A stretch of 64,000 nucleotides of DNA from contig NZ_DASVGN010000014.1 in the NCBI RefSeq assembly GCF_036379515.1, forward strand, positions 3,534-67,533, written 5' to 3'. Below, piece by piece: positions 8,010-15,907 of this stretch (within the stretch, counting starts at the first letter, position 1; each line of letters opens with the position of its first letter). The notes beneath the pieces are model-generated. The model was not told the origin of the DNA. It saw only the letters and a list, made by a program, of their open reading frames with translations, and ran no database searches. The DNA is from Castellaniella sp036379515. GTDB taxonomy: Bacteria > Pseudomonadota > Gammaproteobacteria > Burkholderiales > Burkholderiaceae_B. Position numbers and translations under genes: made by a program.

Positions 8010-8897
8010 ATGGACCATATTCGCCAACTCGAGATCTTCAAGGCTACTGTTGAACTCGGCAGCATTGCTGCCGCGGGTCGCGCGCTTGGGCTGTCCCCTG
8101 CAATGGCCGGCAAATACCTCGCTACCCTCGAATCCACCCTAGGCACGCAGCTCATCCAGCGAACCACGCGCTCCCTGTCGCTCACCGTTTCCGGCGAAAA
8201 ATACCTATCGGCGTCCATACGAATCATCGACGCCATGGCCGATGCCGATGCGGAGGCTCGAGGTGCTCGGAACCAGCTTGCGGGGCCTATTCGAATAGGC
8301 GTGCCCCGCGCGTTTGGCCAGTTGCGCCTGGTCGCCATCCTGACCGTGTTCGGCAACATGCATCCAGCAATCACACTTGAGGTGCATTCGGATGACCGCT
8401 ACGCGGATTTGATCGACGACCGGCTGGACGTCGCCTTGCGCATCGGACAGCTTCCAGACTCGACGTTGCGCGCACGGAGAATCGGTCACGTCGCTATGGG
8501 CATATTCTGTTCACCCACGATGTTGCCCAGCCACGAGCGCGACGATCTCACAAAAATTCGCTCGCTGCCGCGACTGGTTTTCACGGCTCCCCGCTCGCCC
8601 GGCGATTGGGTGGTCACCGGCCACGAAGGCAGCACCCACGTAGTCGATGGCCGCGCCGTGATGCGCTCGGACGACATGCTGCTGCTGATTCGCGCAGCCG
8701 TCCATGGGCTCGGCATCCTTTACGCACCCGCATTCGCCGCCGAAGAACTGCTGCGTCAAGGCCAGCTGGTACGGCTGCTGGACAAGTATCGGACCACGGA
8801 ACTTGACATGCAGCTCGTGTATGTCGACGGTCGCTATCAACCCGCTCGCGTGCGCGCGCTGATCGACTACCTGGTCAATGAAATTGCGCTCCAATAG
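8010..8897 (+). CDS. LysR-family transcriptional regulator
   Basis: 295 residues. The N-terminal helix-turn-helix reads GSIAAAGRALGLSPAMAGKY with LESTLGTQLIQRTTRSLSLT, typical of the CrgA/DmlR-type branch common in beta-proteobacteria, where the motif carries GLSP rather than SQPA. The effector-binding domain follows. It is divergent from the alpha/beta hydrolase and probably represses or activates it through the palindrome at 7961-7980. Confidence 0.9.
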   Translation: MDHIRQLEIFKATVELGSIAAAGRALGLSPAMAGKYLATLESTLGTQLIQRTTRSLSLTVSGEKYLSASIRIIDAMADADAEARGARNQLAGPIRIGVPRAFGQLRLVAILTVFGNMHPAITLEVHSDDRYADLIDDRLDVALRIGQLPDSTLRARRIGHVAMGIFCSPTMLPSHERDDLTKIRSLPRLVFTAPRSPGDWVVTGHEGSTHVVDGRAVMRSDDMLLLIRAAVHGLGILYAPAFAAEELLRQGQLVRLLDKYRTTELDMQLVYVDGRYQPARVRALIDYLVNEIALQ

Positions 8898-8974
8898 CGG
8901 TGCACTGTTCTAAGCGACGTTCACCCGAGAAGGCATCATTGAGTTCGGCAGCGGGTTGGCGCACTTGCGCCTCA

Positions 8975-9158
8975 TCACATAAAACCCGCATTGCGCAGCG
9001 CCTCTTCGGCAGCCTCATGATCCTGGACGGCGGTTCCGCCGGAAATACCGATGCCGCCCAGTACACGCCCCTCATGGAGAATGGGTATGCGCCTCGGCCA
9101 GCAATGTTTGAGCGGCCGCCAGACTGATTGTGGCCGCGTCGATGATTTGCGATGTCAT
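8975..9158 (-). pseudogene. GlcG/HbpS-like heme-binding protein, internally deleted
   Basis: The minus strand keeps both ends of a GlcG/HbpS (DUF336) protein. An ATG at 9158 reads MTSQIIDAATISLAAAQTLL, the usual amino end, and then hits a stop. In another frame the carboxy end reads RVLGGIGISGGTAVQDHEAA to a TGA at 8975-8977. Intact members are about 130-150 residues; here roughly 60 codons survive and the middle, where the conserved VVDxxGxL segment should be, is missing. The junction lies near 9090 and changes frame, so the gene is dead. It may once have been co-transcribed with other minus-strand genes here. Confidence 0.6.
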
Positions 9159-9184
9159 GTGATTGTTCCTTTCAGGCCGGTTCA

Positions 9185-10228
9185 TCAATTGGCGACCACG
9201 ACTTTGCCGATCATGTTGCCGGCCTCGACCAGGGCATGCGCCTGGATCAGGCTCGCGGCGTTGATCCCATCGATGCGCCGGGTCATCGTGTGCCGGAGAT
9301 CACCTCGATCAACCAGCTCGGCCACGCGGTTCAGCAGGGCGTGCTGCCGGTCGATCGTGCGAGTAGCAAACATGGCACGGGTGAACATCAGCTCCCAGTG
9401 AATCGAAATGGATTTGGTCTTGAAGGGTCCGACATTCAGATCGGTCGGATCGTCAATGAGTGCGAACTGGCCTTCGGGCCGAAGTACGGCCGCAATATCC
9501 GCCACATAGTCGGCGCTATGGTTCAAGCCGATGACATGAGTGACGTCTGCGATTTTGAGTTCCGCCAGCTGCGGCGCCCAGGGGTGGTGGTGGTCAATGA
9601 CGTGATGTGCCCCATGGGCCGACACCCAGTCGCGGGTTTCCGGCCGTGATGCCGTACCAATGACGGTCATGCCCGTCAGCGCGCGTGCCAGTTGGGTCAG
9701 CACGGAGCCGACACCGCCCGCCGCACCGACGACCAGCAGCACATTGTGGTCTGTGGGGTCGGCCGTCTGGACGCGCAGGCGGTCAAACAGCAGCTCCCAG
9801 GCCGTAATGGAGGTCAGCGGCAAAGAAGCTGCCTCGGCGAAATCCAACGATGCGGGCATCTGCCCGACGACGCGTTCGTCCACGGCCTGCAATTCGCTGT
9901 TGCTGCCCGGCCGCGTAATATCGCCGGCATACCACACGCGGTCGCCAGGCTTGAAATGCGTGGCAAGCGGCCCCACTGCGCGAACGACGCCTGCAGCATC
10001 CCAGCCAGCGATGCGAGCGCCATCGGCCGGAATGTCACCGCCAAGCCGGATCTTGGTGTCGACCGGGTTGACCGACACCGCCCGGACTTCGACCAGCACG
10101 TCACGGTCGCGCAGATCAGGCGTTGGCAGCTCGATGTCCTGCAAGGCTTGCGGATGGCTGATGGGATGATTTTGATAGAAGCCGACAGCTTTCACGGGAG
10201 AAATCCTCAGTGGATGCGGAGAGTTCAT
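9185..10228 (-). CDS. Zinc-binding alcohol dehydrogenase family protein (MDR superfamily)
   Basis: 347 residues. It opens with the MKAVGFYQxxPIxxPxxLxDIELP-like pattern of the 'zinc-binding alcohol dehydrogenase family' branch; GWDAAGVVRAVG and FKPGDRVWYAG lie in the catalytic domain and VVGAAGGVGSVLTQLA in the NADPH-binding domain. Despite the family name, the zinc ligands are not all present, so it is likely an NADPH-dependent quinone/enone reductase. It is divergent from the LysR gene at 10289. A motif upstream of its start (10241-10258) recurs upstream of the XRE gene at 12020, so both may be under common control. Confidence 0.86.
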   Translation of the reverse strand: MNSPHPLRISPVKAVGFYQNHPISHPQALQDIELPTPDLRDRDVLVEVRAVSVNPVDTKIRLGGDIPADGARIAGWDAAGVVRAVGPLATHFKPGDRVWYAGDITRPGSNSELQAVDERVVGQMPASLDFAEAASLPLTSITAWELLFDRLRVQTADPTDHNVLLVVGAAGGVGSVLTQLARALTGMTVIGTASRPETRDWVSAHGAHHVIDHHHPWAPQLAELKIADVTHVIGLNHSADYVADIAAVLRPEGQFALIDDPTDLNVGPFKTKSISIHWELMFTRAMFATRTIDRQHALLNRVAELVDRGDLRHTMTRRIDGINAASLIQAHALVEAGNMIGKVVVAN

Positions 10229-10240
10229 GGTATTTTCTCC

Positions 10241-10258
10241 TTATACGAAGATAAAGAC
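10241..10258 (-). promoter_or_regulatory. Shared promoter/operator motif, copy 1
   Basis: TTATAC-GAA-GATAAAGAC lies 13 bases upstream of the alcohol dehydrogenase start. It matches 15 of 18 positions of the sequence at 12038-12055 upstream of the XRE regulator, in the same orientation. Read on the coding strand it includes TATAAG, which could be part of a -10 box, so a repressor bound there would block transcription. Confidence 0.4.
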
Positions 10259-10288
10259 CTTCAATACTTAAACAATTTCTGCATTTCA

Positions 10289-11224
10289 ATGAAAATCATC
10301 CGGCTCGATGACGTCCAGATCTTTGTCCGCACCGCAGAGGCCGGCAGCTTCTCCGAAGCGGCGCGCCACTTGAACATCGCACCCGGTCAGGCGAGCGCAT
10401 CGGTGGGAAGACTCGAGAAGGCCCTGGACACCCGACTGTTCACGCGATCCACGCGCAGCATGCATCTGTCGGAAGCCGGGGAGCGTTACCTGCCGCACGC
10501 GCGCGGCATGGTGGACGCCCAAGAGCAAGGCCGGCAAGCCCTGGCTGACGGTCAGTCGGCGCTGACCGGTCCGCTACGACTGTCGGCTCCCTCCGACTTC
10601 GGACGCAATCTGCTCCTACCCTGGCTGGACGACTTCCAGCACCTGCATCCTGGCCTGTCATTGCATCTGAAGATGAGCGACCGCGCAGCCGACCTCATTC
10701 GCCAGCCGCTGGACGCTGTCGTACGCTACGGCACACTGCCCGATTCATCGCTGCTCGCCCTCCCGTTGGCCCCAGACAATCGGCGGGCATTATGTGCTGC
10801 GCCCGCCTATCTGAAGCGGTTTGGAGCCCCAGCCAAGCCTGACGACCTGCGGCGCCACAATTGTCTGCGGTATGTGTGGAGCGAGCAGGTTCACGAGCGC
10901 TGGCGCTTCACTTTGCCAAGTGGTGACCGCACGGTCACCGTCACGGGCAACCGCGTCAGCGACGATGCCGATGCAGTTCGTCGCTGGGCCATCTCCGGTG
11001 AGGGATTGGTCTACAAATCTCGACTGGACCTGATCGATGATCTGTCGGCGGGCCGGTTGGTGGAGCTGTTTCCGGCGACATACGGAGAACCTGCACCGCT
11101 GCACCTGATCTGCGCGCATCGCTCGCAGCTGACGCCGGTCATCAGCCAGTTGCAAGGTTTTCTGCGAGAGCGGTGTACTGCCTTGATGAGCCATCAATAT
11201 TCTGGCCTGCAAGAATCGCCTTGA
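10289..11224 (+). CDS. LysR-family transcriptional regulator
   Basis: 311 residues from the ATG at 10289; the reading frame is open far upstream, but that part lies antisense to the alcohol dehydrogenase. The helix-turn-helix is SFSEAARHLNIAPGQASASV followed by LEKALDTRLFTRSTRSMHLS, of the CrgA/DmlR-like branch. The effector domain ends near residue 300. It is divergent from the alcohol dehydrogenase and probably regulates it. Its last 83 bases overlap tail-to-tail with the convergent XRE regulator ending at 11142. Confidence 0.9.
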   Translation: MKIIRLDDVQIFVRTAEAGSFSEAARHLNIAPGQASASVGRLEKALDTRLFTRSTRSMHLSEAGERYLPHARGMVDAQEQGRQALADGQSALTGPLRLSAPSDFGRNLLLPWLDDFQHLHPGLSLHLKMSDRAADLIRQPLDAVVRYGTLPDSSLLALPLAPDNRRALCAAPAYLKRFGAPAKPDDLRRHNCLRYVWSEQVHERWRFTLPSGDRTVTVTGNRVSDDADAVRRWAISGEGLVYKSRLDLIDDLSAGRLVELFPATYGEPAPLHLICAHRSQLTPVISQLQGFLRERCTALMSHQYSGLQESP

Positions 11225-12020
11225 TGCGCTCGGTGTCCACGGCTCGGGCAGGATTCCAGACCACCAGCCGCATTCCGGGCCGATCGCCCACCGCAAAGGC
11301 TGAATACTCGAGCTCGATCTCTCCCAGCACGGGGTGACGCAGGCCCTTGATGCCGTCGCTTTGCGAGCGCACGCTCTGCTCGTGCCAGATGGCTTTGAAT
11401 TCTTCGCTGCGCAGGCACAGCTCGTCGACCAGCGGTTTGGCCTCGCGCTCGGCGCCTGCACGCGTCACGTCGGCACGAAACGTCGCCACTGCAAAACGTG
11501 CACAACTTTCCCAGTGCAGCATCGCCGCGCGATAACGCGCGTCGCAGAATATGGCCCGCAATACGTTGCGCCGCCCTGGCTCGACGGACAGAAAGTCCGC
11601 CATCAAGGTGGCAGCAGCACGGTTCTGGGCGACGACATCCCAGGTGGCTGTCTTCACGACAGCCGGGCTGTACTCCAATGCATCAAGGACGCGCTGCAGC
11701 GGCGCATCAATGCCGCCCGGCACCCGATAGTGCACTTCCGGCGGGCGGCCCAACGCCAGGAGAAACAAATGTTCACGTTCAGCTTCGGTCAGCAGCAGGG
11801 CTTGAGCCACGCGACCCAGCACCGCCGCTGAAGGTGCCCCACCCCGCCCCTGTTCGAGCCACGTGTACCACGTCACGCTGACGTGAGCCCGCAGTGCCAC
11901 TTCCTCGCGTCGCAACCCTGGCGTGCGCCGACGCTGACGAGGATACCCGAAGGTTTCAGGGTCGAGCTTGCTGCGCCGGTCCTTCAGAAACTGGCCAAGC
12001 TTGTTGCGCTCATCGTCCAT
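11142..12020 (-). CDS. XRE-family regulator with MmyB-like ligand domain
   Basis: 292 residues. The first 85 form a helix-turn-helix (LGQFLKDRRSKLDPETFG, then RTPGLRREEVALRAHVSVTW, YTWLEQGRG), the standard opening of the MmyB/PyrK-type XRE regulators of actinobacteria and proteobacteria. The C-terminal part (from about residue 100) is the PAS-like MmyB ligand-binding domain, ending in LEYSAFAVGDRPGMRLVVWN. Such proteins often control a neighbouring dehydrogenase or aldo/keto reductase. The aldo/keto reductase at 12242 is divergent, and the motif at 12038-12055 upstream of this gene recurs at the alcohol dehydrogenase. Confidence 0.88.
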   Translation of the reverse strand: MDDERNKLGQFLKDRRSKLDPETFGYPRQRRRTPGLRREEVALRAHVSVTWYTWLEQGRGGAPSAAVLGRVAQALLLTEAEREHLFLLALGRPPEVHYRVPGGIDAPLQRVLDALEYSPAVVKTATWDVVAQNRAAATLMADFLSVEPGRRNVLRAIFCDARYRAAMLHWESCARFAVATFRADVTRAGAEREAKPLVDELCLRSEEFKAIWHEQSVRSQSDGIKGLRHPVLGEIELEYSAFAVGDRPGMRLVVWNPARAVDTERIKAILAGQNIDGSSRQYTALAENLATG

Positions 12021-12037
12021 GGTGATCCTGTTGGTGT

Positions 12038-12055
12038 TTATACCCGGATAAAGAC
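12038..12055 (-). promoter_or_regulatory. Shared promoter/operator motif, copy 2
   Basis: TTATAC-CCG-GATAAAGAC lies 18 bases upstream of the XRE start codon. It contains the small inverted repeat TTTAT/ATAAA and, on the coding strand, a TATAAA box. Its similarity to 10241-10258 suggests autoregulation and control of the alcohol dehydrogenase by the XRE protein. Confidence 0.4.
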
Positions 12056-12123
12056 ACTACTTTACCTGTATGGGAGTCAAGCGCAATGTAGCACCGTCAC
12101 TGGCTCACAACGATAGGACTTAC

Positions 12124-12234
12124 ATGAGCATTGAGAAAAACTTGAATCCTTCGCGGGCGACAAAATCGCCTCATGTACGACGCTTGAAGACAGCTACGCT
12201 GTTTCTCGTGCTGCCCGTCCAAATGGAGAATTAG
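12124..12234 (+). CDS. Small ORF of unknown function, possibly a remnant
   Basis: A 36-codon frame in the divergent spacer, starting MSIEKNLNPSRATKSP, with a short hydrophobic stretch (TATLFLVLPV) and a TAG 7 bases before the aldo/keto reductase start. It has no clear ribosome-binding site and I do not recognise it. It could be a leader peptide or the stub of a deleted gene, in line with the other internally deleted genes nearby. Confidence 0.2.
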   Translation: MSIEKNLNPSRATKSPHVRRLKTATLFLVLPVQMEN

Positions 12235-12241
12235 CAGCCTC

Positions 12242-13105
12242 ATGAACACGACACGCCACAGCACTTACACATTGGCCGGCGGCTTGACGCTTGCACGCAT
12301 GGGCTACGGCGCCATGCAGCTGGCGGGGCCTCACGTATTCGGCCCACCCAAGGATCGCGATGCTGCCATCGCGGTATTGCGCGAAGTCGTGCACCTGGGC
12401 ATCAACCACATCGATACCAGCGACTTCTACGGACCGTACGTAACCAATGAAATCATCAAGGAAGCGCTGCACCCGTATCCGGCCGGGCTTCACTTCGCGA
12501 CAAAGGTCGGCGCGTTGCGCGATGCCGATGGTGGCTGGCCCAAGGCGCTCGCGCCCGCACAGCTGCGCCAGGCGGTCCATGACAACCTCGAGCACCTGGC
12601 GCTGGACGCGCTCGACATCGTCAACCTGCGCGTGGGCGGCTTCGACCACCCCGAACCAGGGTCGATCGCCGAGCCCTTCAGCGTGCTGGCCGAACTGCAA
12701 CGGGAAGGGCTGATCCGGCACCTCGGCGTCAGCACCGTTTCAGCAGAGCAGATCGCCGAAGCACAGGCGATTGCTCCCATCGTGTGTGTTCAGAACTACT
12801 ACAACATCGCCCATCGCGATGACGACGCGTTGATCGACGTGCTGGCCGCACAAGGCATCGCCTACACGCCTTATTTTCCACTTGGCGGGTTCACGCCGCT
12901 GCAGTCCGCGACGCTCTCCGCGGTAGCGCGACGCCTGCAGGCAAGCCCCATGCAGGTGGCGCTGGCGTGGCTGTTGCAGCGCTCTCCCAACATCTTGCTG
13001 ATTCCCGGCACATCGTCGATTGCGCATTTGCACGAAAACACTGCAAGCACGTCGCTCGTGCTCCCCGCAGACGAACTGGATCGACTCGAAGGGGTGGCGG
13101 CATGA
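12242..13105 (+). CDS. Aldo/keto reductase
   Basis: 287 residues with a complete TIM-barrel NADPH-dependent aldo/keto reductase pattern: GYGAMQLAGP at the start, NHIDTSDFYGP with the catalytic Asp and Tyr, a following ATKVG with the Lys, VNLRVG, LGVSTVSAEQI and the C-terminal cofactor loop IPGTSSIAHLHEN. The protein is cytoplasmic. It belongs to the small oxidoreductase branch often found next to XRE/MmyB regulators. The stop codon overlaps the start of the decayed metallo-hydrolase at 13102 (ATGA), so the two were once translationally coupled. Confidence 0.88.
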   Translation: MNTTRHSTYTLAGGLTLARMGYGAMQLAGPHVFGPPKDRDAAIAVLREVVHLGINHIDTSDFYGPYVTNEIIKEALHPYPAGLHFATKVGALRDADGGWPKALAPAQLRQAVHDNLEHLALDALDIVNLRVGGFDHPEPGSIAEPFSVLAELQREGLIRHLGVSTVSAEQIAEAQAIAPIVCVQNYYNIAHRDDDALIDVLAAQGIAYTPYFPLGGFTPLQSATLSAVARRLQASPMQVALAWLLQRSPNILLIPGTSSIAHLHENTASTSLVLPADELDRLEGVAA

Positions 13106-13531
13106 ACGCGACACTGCACGTGGGTGATGCCACCGTCACCCGGGTTGTCGAATGGGCGGGACCCATCCGTACCGTCACGGAAATCCTGCCGGATACCCAG
13201 GATGCAAACTGGGACGAACATCGCCGAGCGGCGCACAGGCCAGGGTGCGCTCTTTGTCGGCGACCTGCTGCACAGCCCAGTGCAGATCCTGCATCCGGAG
13301 CATCGCTGCTGCTTCGATCTCGATGCTGCTCAAGCCCGCTCCACCCGCAGGCGAATCCTTGCACGCGCAGCAGACGAAGGCTTGCTTTTGCTGCCGGGCC
13401 ACTTTCCGGGCCACAGTGCCGCGATGGTTCACGCGGCACACGACGAGCATCACTTCATGATCTCGCAGTGGGCAGACCTGCCAGGTGCGGCCCGGGCAAA
13501 GCCGCTCCGTAGAGGAGGACGCGCCGGATAA
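13102..13531 (+). pseudogene. Metallo-beta-lactamase-fold hydrolase, internally deleted
   Basis: The first frame starts at ATG 13102 with VGDATVTRVVEWAGPIRTVT and EILPDTQDANW, the usual amino end of a class of metallo-beta-lactamase-fold hydrolases. Near 13215-13240 the reading changes frame and continues as GALFVGDLLHSPVQILHPEH and LLLPGHFPGHSAAMV to TAA at 13529-13531. The central part that carries the HxHxDH zinc motif is missing. A normal member is about 280-300 residues; about 140 codons remain. The gene was coupled to the aldo/keto reductase by the ATGA overlap and is no longer functional. Confidence 0.65.
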
Positions 13532-13915
13532 CTACAGCGCGTTGACGGGGATCTTCAGGTACGCCACGCCGTTGTCTTCTGGTGGGGGCAGGGAGCCGGC
13601 CCGGATGTTGACCTGCAATGCAGGCAGGATGAGGCGAGGGGGCGAGAGGGTCGCGTCGCATGACTCGCGAGCAGCAATGAACTGCACCTCGGAGACGCCG
13701 TCGTAGACGTGGATATTGTCAGCCCGTTGCTGTGCGACGGAGCTTTCCCACTGCGGGTCCCTAGCTGCGGCCTGTGTCATGGTCTGCGCGCCGGGTACGT
13801 CGAAGTTCAGCACCGAATCGATGATGGCTGCATCGTGGCCGTCGGACAGCACATAGCTGACGATACCGGACGTGGTATCGAAGAAGGGCTGGATCTGAGC
13901 GAGCATGTCATGCAC
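13532..13915 (-). pseudogene. Persulfide-dioxygenase/Blh-like MBL-fold protein with large in-frame deletion
   Basis: 127 residues in an intact frame. The amino end (QIQPFFDTTSGIVSYVLSDG, IIDSVLNFD) and carboxy end (ALQVNIRAGSLPPPEDNGVA, YLKIPVNAL) are those of the ETHE1/Blh-like metallo-beta-lactamase-fold proteins that oxidise sulfane sulfur. The whole zinc-binding core (THxHxDH and the later histidines) is missing between about residues 45 and 52, so at most an inactive stub is made; intact proteins are about 285-295 residues. It is divergent from the BigR-like regulator and sulfur transporter genes, the normal partners of this enzyme. Confidence 0.65.
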
Positions 13916-13935
13916 TCCCGATCATTATTTATAAA

Positions 13936-13963
13936 TACATTATATTTGAATAGAATATATGTA
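13936..13963. promoter_or_regulatory. BigR-type operator candidate
   Basis: An AT-rich imperfect inverted repeat (TACATTATATT ... AATATATGTA) sits in the 83-bp spacer between the divergent MBL-fold stub and the ArsR-type regulator. BigR/SqrR-family repressors are known to bind AT-rich palindromes over such divergent promoters. Confidence 0.45.
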
Positions 13964-13998
13964 TGTATATAATGAATCACGTTTTCGCCGGAGGGTGC

Positions 13999-14316
13999 AT
14001 GCCCGATACAGTCTTGGATCCATCTGTCTTGCGCGCGGCTGCGGCCGATGTCGCAAGCAAGCTCAAGGTATTGGCAAACCCTGAACGCCTGCTGCTGCTG
14101 TGCCAGCTCTCGCAGGGCGAACGCTGTGTGAGCGAGCTGGAAGAAGCGCTGGACATCCGTCAGCCGACGCTGTCCCAGCAGTTGGGGGTCCTGCGCACCG
14201 AAGGCGTCGTGAATGCACGGCGTGCGGGCAAATACATCTACTACAGCGTGGCAGATGAGAACCTGCTGCGCATCCTGGCGCTGCTCTACGAGCTCTACTG
14301 TCCCAAGGAGGACTGA
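13999..14316 (+). CDS. bigR: ArsR-family sulfide/persulfide sensor (BigR/SqrR-like)
   Basis: 105 residues from ATG 13999, chosen because GGAGGG lies 4 bases before it; an upstream ATG at 13963 lies inside the operator. A winged helix-turn-helix (SELEEALDIRQPTLSQQLGV) is preceded by LLLLCQLSQGERC and followed by the C-terminal LYELYCPKED. Cys35 and Cys101 match the two cysteines that in BigR/SqrR form a disulfide or polysulfide bridge and release DNA; Cys43 is extra. It heads an operon with the two YeeE/YedE halves, whose first start overlaps its stop region. Confidence 0.85.
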   Translation: MPDTVLDPSVLRAAAADVASKLKVLANPERLLLLCQLSQGERCVSELEEALDIRQPTLSQQLGVLRTEGVVNARRAGKYIYYSVADENLLRILALLYELYCPKED

Positions 14317-14750
14317 TGATGATTGATTGGGCTGCGTTCACGCCGTGGTCGGCACTGGCCGGGGGCGTGCTGATTGGTTTGTCGGCGGCAGCGTATGTGC
14401 TGCTCAACGGCCGCATTGCGGGCGTGAGCGGCATCTTGGGCGGACTGCTGCGGCCACACCCTGCCGATGCCGGGTGGCGCGTCGCATTTTTGATTGGACT
14501 GATCGTCACACCTGGCCTCTTCAGCTTGTTCGGGCATTGGCCTGCTGTGCCCATCGATACCGGGTATGGCAGCCTCATTCTGGCCGGGCTGCTGGTGGGT
14601 ATCGGCACGCGGTTGGGTTCGGGCTGTACATCCGGGCACGGCGTCTGCGGCCTGGCGCGCTTGTCACCCCGCTCATTGGTGGCCACTGTGCTCTTCATGG
14701 CCGCCGGCTTTGCCACGGTCTTCGTGATTCGTCACCTGTTGGGTTTTTAG
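14316..14750 (+). CDS. YeeE/YedE-family sulfur transporter subunit (first half)
   Basis: 144 residues with four predicted membrane helices. It carries the hallmark GSGCTSGHGVCGLARLS near residue 100, matching the thiosulfate-conducting cysteine motif of TsuA/YeeE. Together with the next gene it makes up the two halves of the single-chain TsuA transporter (PmpA/PmpB arrangement), moving a sulfur species across the inner membrane. It overlaps the regulator stop by one base, so translation is coupled. Confidence 0.85.
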   Translation: MMIDWAAFTPWSALAGGVLIGLSAAAYVLLNGRIAGVSGILGGLLRPHPADAGWRVAFLIGLIVTPGLFSLFGHWPAVPIDTGYGSLILAGLLVGIGTRLGSGCTSGHGVCGLARLSPRSLVATVLFMAAGFATVFVIRHLLGF

Positions 14751-14760
14751 GAGCATCAAC

Positions 14761-15237
14761 ATGGGTATCGTCACTTCGTTGCTGGTGGGCGTGGCCTTTG
14801 GCGTCGGGCTCATTCTCTCGGGCATGGTGCTGCCCGCGAAGGTCCTGGGGTTTCTGGACATTACGGGTGCGTGGGATCCCTCCCTGGGGCTGGTCATGAT
14901 AGGTGCGGTGCTCACGGGCATCGGAGCCTTCACAGTCGCGCGCCATCGCCAGCGCTCTCTCCTCGGGTTTGAGATGAAGCTGCCCACGGCCCACAACATC
15001 GACCGCAGGCTTGTGCTGGGCAGCCTGATCTTTGGCGTCGGCTGGGGGATTGCGGGCTTGTGCCCGGGACCTGCCATCGTGAACCTGGGTACGGGACAGG
15101 CCAAGGCCATCGTCTTCTTCGTTGCGCTGGTCGCGGGCATGGGTCTTTTCGAGTTCATCGAACGCCACAAGCATCAGCGGTATTCCACAACAGCTCGCAA
15201 CGACGACGCTCGCGACAATATACAAAATATTGCATAA
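14761..15237 (+). CDS. YeeE/YedE-family (DUF6691) sulfur transporter subunit (second half)
   Basis: 158 residues, membrane protein with several helices. It carries GWGIAGLCPGPAIVNLGTG, the second conserved cysteine motif of the YeeE/YedE fold, and begins GIVTSLLVGVAFGVGLILSG as DUF6691 proteins do. Ten bases separate it from the first half. The pair with a BigR-like sensor and a (now decayed) persulfide dioxygenase forms a sulfide/persulfide stress unit. Confidence 0.85.
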   Translation: MGIVTSLLVGVAFGVGLILSGMVLPAKVLGFLDITGAWDPSLGLVMIGAVLTGIGAFTVARHRQRSLLGFEMKLPTAHNIDRRLVLGSLIFGVGWGIAGLCPGPAIVNLGTGQAKAIVFFVALVAGMGLFEFIERHKHQRYSTTARNDDARDNIQNIA

Positions 15238-15244
15238 GTCGCTT

Positions 15245-15376
15245 ATGCCCTCTTTTAAGGCCGTCGAGTTTCTGGGAAGCTCACTTGACGATCTTCGCGC
15301 CTTCCCTCTTTCCGTCAAGCGTGAGGCTGGCCACCAGATAGATTATCGAGATCTATTGCAGGAGCTAGACAAATGA
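15245..15376 (+). pseudogene. Phage Gp49-like (RelE-fold) toxin, internally deleted
   Basis: 43 residues. The amino end (FKAVEFLGSSLDDLRAFPLS, VKREAGHQID) is that of the Gp49-like HigB toxin family, and the last residues (YRDLLQELDK) resemble the family's final helix, but the central RNase core of about 60 residues is absent. The stop overlaps the antitoxin start (ATGA at 15373), so the two-gene operon structure is kept while the toxin is disarmed. Confidence 0.6.
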
Positions 15377-15654
15377 ACAGCCAACGATTTGCCAACGTTT
15401 GGGATGCCATCGAGGACACCTCAGAAGAAGCGGAAAACATGAAGCTTCGCTCTGCCCTCATGACAACCCTGGAGCAGCACATAACTCGCGTCAAGATGAG
15501 CCAAGCCGAAGCCGCCAAGCTTTTTGGCGTGACCCAGCCCCGTGTCTCTGATCTGATGCGCGGGAAAATCAACGTGTTTGGTCTCGATGCGCTAGTGAAT
15601 GTGGCCACCGCCGCGGGGCTGCACATCGAGATGCGTGTGCTCGAGCCTATCTGA
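15373..15654 (+). CDS. XRE-family antitoxin (HigA-like, HTH_37)
   Basis: 93 residues. After an amino-terminal ANVWDAIEDTSEEAENMKLR segment comes the helix-turn-helix MSQAEAAKLFGVTQPRVSDL with MRGKINVFGLDALVNVA, the standard pattern of the short antitoxins paired with Gp49-like toxins. It would bind its own promoter and neutralise the toxin. Its toxin partner at 15245 is deleted, so it is now an orphan antitoxin or a plain regulator. Confidence 0.85.
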   Translation: MNSQRFANVWDAIEDTSEEAENMKLRSALMTTLEQHITRVKMSQAEAAKLFGVTQPRVSDLMRGKINVFGLDALVNVATAAGLHIEMRVLEPI

Positions 15655-15907
15655 CGGATCTAACGTTTACCCACATTGGAATCATGAACGGGAAAAGGTT
15701 CACCTTCGGCCAGAAGCAGTCACCTGACTAGAATGCTCGAATTGGCGACAATCTGACCATTGGAGCTAACGTTAAGCATGAAGAGACGGATCGCGACGAT
15801 TTCGATGGTGAGACAGTTGAATCGATTGTCAAGGCTTTTGAAGATCTGGATCAACTCAATCTCCGAAATGGAAAGTAACCCCGTGTGAGCCTCAGTGAGA
15901 ACACGAC
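15655..15907. other. Intergenic gap with a start-less short frame
   Basis: From about 15733 to the TAA at 15879 the plus strand has an acidic open frame (GDNLTIGANVKHEETD and on to LNLRNGK) without ATG, GTG or ribosome-binding site. It may be the tail of a deleted gene. Base composition becomes clearly AT-richer from here into the ApeA-like gene. Confidence 0.3.

Noticed and set aside
9692..10288. Upstream extension of the LysR gene at 10289 to a 510-residue protein
   Set aside because: The extension is the antisense of the alcohol dehydrogenase; the helix-turn-helix begins normally at 10289.
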